Positions 1 to 5,411 of a stretch of 6,250 nt of DNA are shown here, one piece after another. A program made the position numbers and the translations under genes. The notes under the pieces are model-generated. The model saw only the letters and a program-made list of their open reading frames with translations. It made no database searches and was not told the DNA's origin. Source of the DNA: Candidatus Komeilibacteria bacterium RIFCSPLOWO2_01_FULL_45_10 (lineage in GTDB: Bacteria > Patescibacteriota > Patescibacteriia > UBA1558 > UBA10009); contig MHKL01000029.1 in the NCBI GenBank assembly GCA_001818835.1, forward strand, positions 1 through 6,250. The letters are read 5' to 3'. Positions within the stretch are counted from its first letter, which is position 1, and every line of letters begins with the position of its first letter.

Positions 1-74
1 TAGCCGTCACTGGCGCTTTTGATTTCGCCTTTTTTGCCTAAGTTGGGAACGTCTTGGAGGAGAATTATTTGCAT
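1..74 (-). CDS. rplI: Ribosomal protein L9, N-terminal fragment (cut by window edge)
   Basis: The minus strand reads from an ATG at 74 to the window edge: 24 complete codons, beginning MQIILLQDVPNLGKKG and continuing toward a DGY. This matches the very conserved start of bacterial L9 (M-x-V-I-L-L-x-D-V-x-x-L-G-K-x-G, then a DGYARN-type segment), the part that binds 23S rRNA in the large subunit. The rest of the gene lies outside. No Shine-Dalgarno sequence precedes the ATG. A TAAAAT at 81-86 (minus strand) resembles a -10 box but has no good -35 partner. The gene follows acyP on the same strand but is separated from it by a palindromic spacer, so it may be transcribed separately. Some candidate-phyla-radiation groups are reported to lack L9, so its presence may help place the organism. 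The identification rests on only 24 residues, but they are diagnostic. Confidence 0.85.
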   Translation of the reverse strand, partial: MQIILLQDVPNLGKKGEIKSASDG

Positions 75-90
75 AGTAGAATTTTAAATT

Positions 91-190
91 ACCGCTAACC
101 GCGCGAATTCTCGCTAACTTGTTCGCGAACCACTGACAATTAATAAGTTTACGGTTAGCGGTTAGTTCGCGCAAATTCGCGTCGTTCGCG
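91..190. repeat. TTCGCG/CGCTAAC palindrome-rich spacer, copy 1
   Basis: The gap between the acyP stop and the rplI start consists mostly of self-complementary words. ACCGCTAACC at 91-100 pairs perfectly with GGTTAGCGGT at 153-162. CGCGAATT at 102-109 pairs with AATTCGCG at 174-181, crossing the first pairing. GTTCGCGAAC at 121-130 is a perfect palindrome. CGCTAAC occurs at 93-99 and again at 112-118. The segment at 164-190 matches 5312-5338 at 25 of 27 positions. It touches the acyP stop codon directly. No coding content is credible here. It looks like a dispersed intergenic element, possibly acting as a 3'-end structure, but I do not recognise a named family. Confidence 0.7.
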
Positions 191-460
191 TTAGTACTTA
201 ACGATGAAATTGTCAAAATCAGCGTTAGTTTCCTGCCAATTCAGATCAATTCTCTCAATGTTGCTGAATTCTTTTTTCAGCCAGCCCAGAAAGCCCTTAA
301 TTTCGGCCTCGGAATTTTGCAAAAAACAGTCAACAGTGCTGTCCGGTTCATTTCTAATCCAGCCCCTAAGCTGATTCAGTTGGGCGTACTGGTAAACGGC
401 ATATCTTAAGCCCACGCCTTGCGCCTGGCCGCTGATTTTAAGGAGAGCGCCTTTGGCCAT
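191..460 (-). CDS. acyP: Acylphosphatase
   Basis: This 89-residue protein has the usual length of acylphosphatase, a small cytosolic enzyme that hydrolyses carboxyl-phosphate bonds such as those in acetyl phosphate and 1,3-bisphosphoglycerate. The first signature appears as GQAQGVGLR at residues 11-19, whose Arg19 matches the phosphate-binding arginine. The second appears as GWIRNEPDSTV at 33-43, whose Asn37 matches the water-positioning asparagine. Both catalytic residues are therefore present. Small departures are L18 where Phe is common, and DST where DG is usual. The ATG at 460 is only 4 bases beyond the TAA of the upstream protease gene, which points to co-transcription and perhaps translational coupling. 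The Shine-Dalgarno match is weak. Its physiological substrate here cannot be told from sequence. Confidence 0.93.
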   Translation of the reverse strand: MAKGALLKISGQAQGVGLRYAVYQYAQLNQLRGWIRNEPDSTVDCFLQNSEAEIKGFLGWLKKEFSNIERIDLNWQETNADFDNFIVKY

Positions 461-464
461 AAGG

Positions 465-1754
465 TTATTCCGTCTGGTTGATGATTTCTTTGGCTTTATC
501 CAGCTGGGGGTCGCGGCTGTTGTTGTAATCTTCTTCGGTCATTTTCAATTCAACGTCCGGCGCAATGCCGTTTTTTTCAATCAATCTCCCCTGGGGCGTG
601 AGCCAGTGGGCAATGGTGATTTTTAAGGAGGAGCCGTCGGAGAGGTTTTCCAGTTCCTGCACTGAACCTTTGCCAAAGGAAGTTTCGCCGACCACGGCGG
701 CCAGCTTAAAGTCCTGCAGGGCGCCGGCCACGATTTCCGAAGCCGAAGCCGAGCCGCCGTTGATGAGCACCACGGTTTTAAAGTCCTTGAGCTGACCGGT
801 GCCGGCGGAGCGGTATTCCTGATTAAGCTCGGGGTTGCTGAATTCTTCCTTAACCACCACTTCGCCCTCCGGCACCCAGTAGCCGGCAATTTCCACGGCC
901 GTGTCCAGATAGCCGCCGGGATTGTTCCTTAAGTCCAGAATGATGCCTTTGGGGGATTGGCTTAAAATATCGTTAGCCGCTTCCAAAAAGCCGCCGGTCG
1001 TATCCGCGTTGAAATTGCTGACTTTCAAGTAAGCGATATTGTCCTGGTATTCCACAGCCACACTTTTGATTTTAATGGTGTCGCGGGTAATGGCGATTTT
1101 TAAAAGCTCGGCGCGGCCTTCGCGCTGGACCGTTAAGGTGACGATGGTGCCTTTGGCGCCGCGGATCAGCTTGACGGCTTCGTCCAAAGCCAGGCCAGTG
1201 GTGTCAATGTCGTCAATGGCCGCTACTCTGTCCAAAGCTTTTAAGCCAGCTTTTTGGGCGGGCGAATCTGCCAAAGGGGCAATAATGGTCAGGCGGTCTT
1301 TTCTAATGCCGATTTCCGCGCCAATGCCCTCGAATTTCCCTTCCAGCTCTTCGCTGAATTCCTTGGAGCTCTGGGGGTTTAAGAAAACCGAATAGGGGTC
1401 TTCCAGGGCTTCCACCGTGCCCTTGAGCGCGCCGTAAAAGAGCTTGGCGTCGGTGACGGCGTCATGGTCAATGTATTTGTTTTTAATGATGTCCCAGACC
1501 TTCCAGAAGATTTTAAAATTAACGTCTTTAGTCAGGTAATCCGGCAGGGTGTCGGTGTTGATGACCCTACCTAAATTGGCGCCGTCACTGCCTGCGGCGC
1601 TGCCTACGATTTGCTTATTTAAGCCGATGACAATGCCGACGAACAAACTGATGACGATGAGAATAATCACCAGGCCGATTAAAAAGATTTTTGGCCGGCC
1701 TTTAACCGGCAGCGGCCCTGGCGAAGTCAGATTGGTGGTGGTAAATTCGTTCAT
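465..1754 (-). CDS. ctpA: S41 family C-terminal processing peptidase (CtpA/Prc type)
   Basis: The 429-residue protein has the full layout of carboxyl-terminal processing proteases. A short cytoplasmic tail is followed by one hydrophobic segment at about 22-45 (signal anchor). An N-terminal helical part spans about 75-140, a PDZ domain about 143-225 (GIGAEIGI ... SPAQKAGL), and the S41 catalytic domain about 235-405. In GGSASASEI the second serine of the SASAS run, Ser337, lies exactly 25 residues before Lys362 of FGKG. This is the same spacing as the Ser/Lys dyad of E. coli Prc (Ser452/Lys477). LDLRNNPGGYL at 274-284 is the other family hallmark. It should act outside the cytoplasmic membrane on the C-termini of exported proteins. 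The ATG at 1754 has a good Shine-Dalgarno, AGAGG at 1761-1765, 6 bases upstream inside the end of the murA-like gene, leaving a gap of 1 base. In E. coli, Prc limits a peptidoglycan endopeptidase, so placement after a murA-like gene suggests a wall-related job, but that is inference. Confidence 0.95.
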   Translation of the reverse strand: MNEFTTTNLTSPGPLPVKGRPKIFLIGLVIILIVISLFVGIVIGLNKQIVGSAAGSDGANLGRVINTDTLPDYLTKDVNFKIFWKVWDIIKNKYIDHDAVTDAKLFYGALKGTVEALEDPYSVFLNPQSSKEFSEELEGKFEGIGAEIGIRKDRLTIIAPLADSPAQKAGLKALDRVAAIDDIDTTGLALDEAVKLIRGAKGTIVTLTVQREGRAELLKIAITRDTIKIKSVAVEYQDNIAYLKVSNFNADTTGGFLEAANDILSQSPKGIILDLRNNPGGYLDTAVEIAGYWVPEGEVVVKEEFSNPELNQEYRSAGTGQLKDFKTVVLINGGSASASEIVAGALQDFKLAAVVGETSFGKGSVQELENLSDGSSLKITIAHWLTPQGRLIEKNGIAPDVELKMTEEDYNNSRDPQLDKAKEIINQTE

Positions 1755-1755
1755 A

Positions 1756-3063
1756 TTATTCCTCTACTTTTTTAATTTTAACGCCCAGTTTTTTCAAACG
1801 CTCGGGCAGATTTTCGTAGCCGCGGTCAATGCTGTAAATGTTCCTTAAGATGGATTTGCCTCTTGAGGCAATCATGGCAATCAAAATAATGACGGCGGGC
1901 CTGAGGGCCGGCGGGCAGACCATTTCCGCTCCCACGAGCTTAGCCGGGCCAGTCACGTACACCCGGTGGGGGTCGGCCAGGGTAATTTGGGCGCCTAAGC
2001 GGTTAAGCTCGTTGTAATAAACGGCGCGGTTTTCGTAAACCCAGTCGTGGATTAAGGTGGAGCCGCTCGCCTGGGTGGCAATGGGCACGAAAAACGGCAG
2101 GTTATCTATGTTTAATCCCGGGTAAGGCCGGCTGTCGATTTTATCGGCCAGGGCTTTAAGCCGGGAAGGAAAGGTTTTTAAGTCAACCAGCCGGGTTTTT
2201 TGGTTGCGGGAAAAATATTTTTTGAGAATCTGGTATTTAAATCCCATTTTTGAAAGTTTCAATAATTCCAGTTCCAAAAAATCAATCGGGCAGCCCTTAA
2301 TGGTGATGGCGGAAGCGGTGGTGGCGGCCAAAGCAATGAACAGCATGGCTTCAATCGGGTCTTCGGCCAGCTCGTAAGAAACGTTTTTATTGATGGTTTT
2401 TTTGCCGGTTACTGTCAGGGTGGTGGTGCCGATGCCTTGGATTTTTACGCCCAGTTTTTCCAAGAGGAAGCACAGTTCCTGCACCTGGTAGTTGGCCGAA
2501 GCGTATTTAATGGTGATTTCTCTGGGCGTCAGGGCGGCGGCCATCAGCATGGTTTCCGTCACGGTGTCTCCCGATTCGTAAAGGACGATTTCTCTGGGCG
2601 GGGATTTTTTAATCCTTTTGGTCAGGTAATACTGGGCGCTGGCCGAAATTTTAAGGCCAAAGTTTTCCAGGCCGTAAAGGTAGGGGGCAATGGTTCTTAA
2701 GCCCAGCTTGCAGCCGCCGGCTTTGGGCAGTTTAAAGGTTTTGAAATAATGCATTAAAATCCCGAAAAGAAAAAGGACCGAGCGGGTTTTGTTGGCCGCC
2801 TGGAAGTTCAAGGCCGCCAGGTTGATTTTTTTCGGGGGAATGATTTTTAGGTGCCGTGTGCCTAGCCGTTTAAAACGGACGCCCAAGCTTTCCAGAATTT
2901 CCATCATTCGTTTGGCTTCTTCCAAATCGGGAAAATTAAAAAGTTCGGTGGTGCCCTGGTTTAAAAGCGCGGCGGCCAGAATGGCCACCGTGGAATTTTT
3001 GGTGGAATTGACTTTAATTTCCCCCCGGAGCTTATTTTGGCCTTGAATTAAATAGTATGACAT
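1756..3063 (-). CDS. murA: MurA-family enolpyruvyl transferase (UDP-GlcNAc 1-carboxyvinyltransferase-like, divergent)
   Basis: At 435 residues, close to MurA length, this protein aligns along its whole extent with UDP-N-acetylglucosamine 1-carboxyvinyltransferase, which moves enolpyruvate from PEP to UDP-GlcNAc in the cytoplasm. Residues matching the E. coli active site are present: Lys22-Asn23, Arg94 (R91), Cys118 (C115, the fosfomycin target) in GGCKLGLR, Arg123 (R120), Asp320 (D305), Arg388 (R371) in ALRPA and Arg414 (R397) in IDRGYE. The Cys/Arg and Arg/Arg spacings are identical to E. coli. VYENR at 342-346 matches the FENR segment. Other motifs are altered: SGAKNAAL reads NSTKNSTV, the EPEI/D stretch reads NYQVQE (191-196), and PDRIE reads EDPIE. 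It could be the only MurA of the cell, a second MurA, or a paralogue with a changed acceptor. It heads the murA-ctp-acyP run. A promoter lies just upstream, and no Shine-Dalgarno precedes the ATG. Confidence 0.85.
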   Translation of the reverse strand: MSYYLIQGQNKLRGEIKVNSTKNSTVAILAAALLNQGTTELFNFPDLEEAKRMMEILESLGVRFKRLGTRHLKIIPPKKINLAALNFQAANKTRSVLFLFGILMHYFKTFKLPKAGGCKLGLRTIAPYLYGLENFGLKISASAQYYLTKRIKKSPPREIVLYESGDTVTETMLMAAALTPREITIKYASANYQVQELCFLLEKLGVKIQGIGTTTLTVTGKKTINKNVSYELAEDPIEAMLFIALAATTASAITIKGCPIDFLELELLKLSKMGFKYQILKKYFSRNQKTRLVDLKTFPSRLKALADKIDSRPYPGLNIDNLPFFVPIATQASGSTLIHDWVYENRAVYYNELNRLGAQITLADPHRVYVTGPAKLVGAEMVCPPALRPAVIILIAMIASRGKSILRNIYSIDRGYENLPERLKKLGVKIKKVEE

Positions 3064-3124
3064 TGTATGATATGGTAAAACAATATAACTATTCTAATAC
3101 TTTTTCAAACAAAGGACAAGTCCT
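3064..3124 (+). promoter_or_regulatory. Divergent intergenic region, expected to hold the promoter of the PEGA-domain gene
   Basis: This 61-base AT-rich gap separates two divergently read genes, so it must serve both. For the plus strand, TATAAC at 3084-3089 and TAATAC at 3095-3100 are possible -10 boxes. TTGTAT at 3063-3068 would be a -35 for the first, but with short 15-base spacing, so no plus-strand promoter is convincing. The ribosome-binding site is clear: AGGA at 3113-3116, 8 bases before the ATG at 3125. Unlike the gaps that follow stop codons in this window, it holds no TTCGCG or TTCGTA palindrome. Confidence 0.4.
3080..3108 (-). promoter_or_regulatory. Candidate sigma-70-type promoter for the murA-ctp-acyP run
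   Basis: On the minus strand, TTGAAA at 3103-3108 (5 of 6 to the TTGACA box) and TATTGT at 3080-3085 (4 of 6 to TATAAT) are separated by exactly 17 bases of AT-rich DNA. Transcription would begin near 3073, leaving a leader of only about 10 bases before the ATG at 3063, too short for a normal ribosome-binding site. TATATT at 3082-3087, two bases further upstream, is an alternative -10 with 15-base spacing. The position is right for a divergent promoter, but no promoter was tested. Confidence 0.5.
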
Positions 3125-4465
3125 ATGAACATTAAGGCCAGAAGGGTTTTGGTACTACTCCTGTTTTTTCTTTTTTTGGGCTTTTCCCCGTATCTGATTT
3201 TTTACGGTTTGGGCTATAAATACAATTTTCAGAAAAACCGGCTGGAAAAAACCGGCGTTTTTTTCATTAAATCTTTTCCCCGCGGCGCCCAGATTTATCT
3301 GGACGGCAAGAAACAGAAAAAGGAAACGCCGACGCAAATCACCCGTTTGCTGGCCAAAGTTTACGAAGTGAAGATTGCCAAGGATGGCTACCGCGAGTGG
3401 CGGAAAAATCTGCCGCTGGAGCCGCAGCTGACCACTTTTATTGAGGACGTTTCCCTTTTTTACGACCAGCTGAAGATGGAGAAAATTTTAAGCGGCAGTT
3501 TTGCTGATTTGCTTTTAAGCCATGACCAGCAATTCTTGGCTTTGACGGAAGCCAGCCCGGCTGGGCAGACCATTTGGCTTTATGAGCCGGCCTCCGACAG
3601 CTTGACCAAAGTTTACGAAACCGCCAAATTAAGCGGTTTAAAATTGCTGGAATGGTCTTTTAGCGATAAAAAATTGCTGGTTAAAGACAATAGTAATTAT
3701 TTGGTGATTAATGCGGAAACGCCGGGCGTTTATTTTAATCTTCAGCGCCTCTCCCCTTCTTTGTTTAAAGAGGTGAAATTTAGCGACAGCAACGATAATT
3801 TATTGTACGGCCTGGGCGCCGGCAAGCTGGAACTGCTTAACCTGCTGGAGGAAAAGGCGTGGGTGGCGGAAAGCGGCCAGATTTTAAGCTATCTGCCGTT
3901 TAACAACCAGCTGGCGCTGATTAAAAAAGAAAACAGCGAGTATTACCTCAAAATCAGGCAAAATGAAACCAGCGCAATTCTGTTCAGCTTGCCTTATTCC
4001 CCTGATTACCGGTTTTTAAAAGTCGCGGCCGACCGGTTAATTCTTTTTGACCAAAAACAGCGCCAGCTTTATCTGATTGACCCGGCTGACTTCAGCCAGC
4101 CCTTAAAAACGGTTTTAGCAAACGTTGACGATTTCCAGTGGCATGACCGGCAGATTCTTTACTGGAACCAGAGCGAACTGTGGGTTTATTATCCAGAATC
4201 GGACGAAAAGATTTTATTGGAAAGGAACAGCCAGGGCGTTAAGAACGGCTTTTGGCATCCCAATGCCGCCTACGTTTACGGCGCGGTTTCCGGCGAACTG
4301 AAACTGTACGAACTGGACAGCCGCGACCAGCGCAACGTTTACAGCTTACTGCCAATTTTTCCGGGGCAGGAAAAGCTGATGGCGACCAACAAAAAAGGCG
4401 ATTATTTGTATTTAATCACCTCGTTTCAAGAAGTAGCTGGTTTCTATAAGGTTAAAATTCAATAG
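3125..4465 (+). CDS. Membrane-anchored PEGA-domain protein with a propeller-like C-terminal region, function unknown
   Basis: The 446-residue protein begins with a basic tail (KARR) and one hydrophobic segment at about 8-29, giving a signal anchor with the rest outside the membrane. Residues about 44-112 form a PEGA domain: TGVFFIKSFPRGAQIYLDGK, then TPTQITRL, then VYEVKIAKDGYREW, in the usual order P-x-G-A, hydrophobic-D-G, TP, K-x-GY. From about 120 to the end, short hydrophobic strands with S/D/N turns recur, for example LLLSHDQQFLAL, LEWSFSDKKLLV, VKFSDSNDNLLYGL, FQWHDRQILYW, FWHPNAAYVYGAV and TNKKGDYLYLI. This resembles WD40/TolB-like beta-propeller blades, perhaps seven. No catalytic motif is visible. 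PEGA domains are usually surface or scaffold modules, so a protein- or wall-binding role is likely, but this is inference. The ATG at 3125 is supported by AGGA 8 bases upstream. The gene is divergent from murA and convergent with rmlA. Confidence 0.85.
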   Translation: MNIKARRVLVLLLFFLFLGFSPYLIFYGLGYKYNFQKNRLEKTGVFFIKSFPRGAQIYLDGKKQKKETPTQITRLLAKVYEVKIAKDGYREWRKNLPLEPQLTTFIEDVSLFYDQLKMEKILSGSFADLLLSHDQQFLALTEASPAGQTIWLYEPASDSLTKVYETAKLSGLKLLEWSFSDKKLLVKDNSNYLVINAETPGVYFNLQRLSPSLFKEVKFSDSNDNLLYGLGAGKLELLNLLEEKAWVAESGQILSYLPFNNQLALIKKENSEYYLKIRQNETSAILFSLPYSPDYRFLKVAADRLILFDQKQRQLYLIDPADFSQPLKTVLANVDDFQWHDRQILYWNQSELWVYYPESDEKILLERNSQGVKNGFWHPNAAYVYGAVSGELKLYELDSRDQRNVYSLLPIFPGQEKLMATNKKGDYLYLITSFQEVAGFYKVKIQ

Positions 4466-4467
4466 AA

Positions 4468-4543
4468 ACTACTAATTACTAATCGGTACGAATATACGAA
4501 TTTTATTTTTATTCGTATATTCGTAAAATTCGTAATTCGTAGT
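4468..4543. repeat. Long imperfect palindrome filling a convergent gap; candidate bidirectional terminator
   Basis: The inner arms TACGAATATACGAAT (4487-4501) and ATTCGTATATTCGTA (4511-4525) are perfectly complementary over 15 bases around a 9-base T-rich loop. The outer arms ACTACTAATTACTAAT (4468-4483) and ATTCGTAATTCGTAGT (4528-4543) pair at 14 of 16 positions. Only short unpaired bits (4484-4486 and 4526-4527) lie between them. The hairpin spans 76 of the 80 bases between the TAG of the PEGA gene and the TAA of rmlA. The stem is AT-rich and no clean T-run follows it on either strand, so it is not a textbook intrinsic terminator, yet its position suits ending transcription from both sides. 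Confidence 0.75.
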
Positions 4544-4545
4544 GA

Positions 4546-5271
4546 TTATTTTCTAATTTCTTTTGCCACTAATTGATTAGCTCTAAGTAATTCGTCGAAA
4601 GATGTTCCAACATCAACCCACCAACCTTTCATTACCTCGCAGGTTAATTCCCCTTTTGCCAAATAAAGATTGTTTAAGTCGGTGATTTCCAACTCTCCCC
4701 TGGGGGAGGGTTTTAATTTTTTAATCAGGTCAAAAACCTGGCCATCGTAAAGGTAAATGCCGGTCTGGACCAGGTAGGACTTGGGCTTTTTCGGTTTTTC
4801 TTCAATGGACAAAACCCGGCCTTTTTTATCTATTTCCACCACGCCGTATTGGCCGGGATTTTTTATGGGCACGCTAAAAATCTTTGCTCCCCTCTTTTGT
4901 TTTTTAAATTTAGCGACCGCCGGTTTTAAATTATGCTGGAAAACGTTGTCGCCCAAAATCACCAGGATCGGCTCGCCATCGCTAAAATCTTCTGCCAAGC
5001 GGACGGCGTCGGCCAGGCCCCGGGGCTGTTCCTGGACTTCGTAGGAAATTTTCAGGCCGAACTTAGAGCCGGACCGCAAAAGGTTCATAAACTGGCCAGT
5101 GTGCTCGGTGCCGGTGGTGATTAAAACGTCTTTAATGCCGGCCTGTTTCATTTTTTCCAAAGGATAATAAATGACCGGCTGGTTGTAAACAGGCAGTAAG
5201 TGTTTATTGACCACGCTGGTCAAGGGTTTTAGGCGGGTGGCGGTGCCGCCGGCTAAGATAACACCTTTCAT
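4546..5271 (-). CDS. rmlA: Glucose-1-phosphate thymidylyltransferase, short type
   Basis: This cytoplasmic enzyme makes dTDP-glucose from glucose-1-phosphate and dTTP, the first step to dTDP-L-rhamnose and related sugars. From the ATG at 5271 the 241-residue protein opens MKGVILAGGTATRLKPLT, the nucleotide-binding loop, followed by NKHLLPVYNQPVIYYPLE. The metal-binding aspartates are Asp108 in LGDNVF and Asp220 in WWVDVGT. Other family marks are EEKP at 157-160 and RGELEITD at 191-198. It lacks the roughly 50 C-terminal residues of the approximately 290-residue allosteric enzymes. An in-frame GTG at 5280 would add three residues (MNN). I prefer the ATG because the family starts with MKG; neither has a clear Shine-Dalgarno. 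It follows rmlD on the same strand after a palindromic spacer and converges with the PEGA gene. The nucleotide (dTTP versus UTP) and the end product are inferred from family and neighbour. Confidence 0.92.
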   Translation of the reverse strand: MKGVILAGGTATRLKPLTSVVNKHLLPVYNQPVIYYPLEKMKQAGIKDVLITTGTEHTGQFMNLLRSGSKFGLKISYEVQEQPRGLADAVRLAEDFSDGEPILVILGDNVFQHNLKPAVAKFKKQKRGAKIFSVPIKNPGQYGVVEIDKKGRVLSIEEKPKKPKSYLVQTGIYLYDGQVFDLIKKLKPSPRGELEITDLNNLYLAKGELTCEVMKGWWVDVGTSFDELLRANQLVAKEIRK

Positions 5272-5304
5272 ATTGTTCACTTATTTGTTTATTAGTCAGC
5301 GGTC

Positions 5305-5400
5305 AGCGTTCAGTTCGCGCAGATTCGCGTTGTTCGCGATGGTTCGCGAATGAACGCTAACGACGCGAATTTTTACGCGAACAAATCGCGAACCGCGAAT
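5305..5400. repeat. TTCGCG palindrome-rich spacer, copy 2, with two competing hairpins
   Basis: Hairpin A pairs ATTCGCG (5323-5329), GTTCGCGAT (5332-5340) and GTTCGCG (5342-5348) with CGCGAAC (5376-5382), ATCGCGAAC (5385-5393) and CGCGAAT (5394-5400). This gives 23 base pairs with small bulges. Hairpin B pairs AGCGTTCA (5305-5312) with TGAACGCT (5351-5358) and TTCGCG (5314-5319) with CGCGAA (5345-5350). The two share 5345-5348, so they cannot form together. Positions 5312-5338 match 164-190 at 25 of 27 positions, and CGCTAAC recurs at 5355-5361. It begins 11 bases after the rmlD stop codon. No coding content is seen. Confidence 0.75.
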
Positions 5401-5411
5401 ATATATATCTT

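Noticed and set aside
91..190. CRISPR array suggested by recurring TTCGCG and CGCTAAC words
   Set aside because: The repeated units are short, irregularly spaced and inverted, with no constant-length spacers and no cas gene nearby.
7..216. Open frame of 69 codons on the minus strand across the spacer between acyP and rplI
   Set aside because: It runs through the palindromic repeat, overlaps the ends of both real genes, and its translation is low-complexity with no recognisable domain.
565..1395. Several open frames of 76-118 codons opposite or in shifted frame to the S41 protease gene
   Set aside because: The protease frame has complete family motifs and catalytic residues. The others are shadows of its codon pattern.
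2437..3046. Open frames on the plus strand opposite the murA-like gene
   Set aside because: They lie entirely inside a well-supported gene and have no domain or ribosome-binding site.
3114..3123. GGAC-AA-GTCC inverted repeat just before the PEGA gene start
   Set aside because: Arms of 4 bases around a 2-base loop cannot form a useful hairpin. The AGGA overlapping its left arm is better read as the ribosome-binding site.
4487..4525. Insertion-sequence remnant or MITE with target duplications at the convergent hairpin
   Set aside because: No transposase remnant or flanking direct duplication could be seen, and the hairpin fits exactly between the two stop codons.
5272..5280. GTG start at 5280 for rmlA, adding MNN
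   Set aside because: RmlA proteins normally start at MKG, no Shine-Dalgarno favours the GTG, and the ATG at 5271 gives the family-typical N-terminus. It is not excluded.
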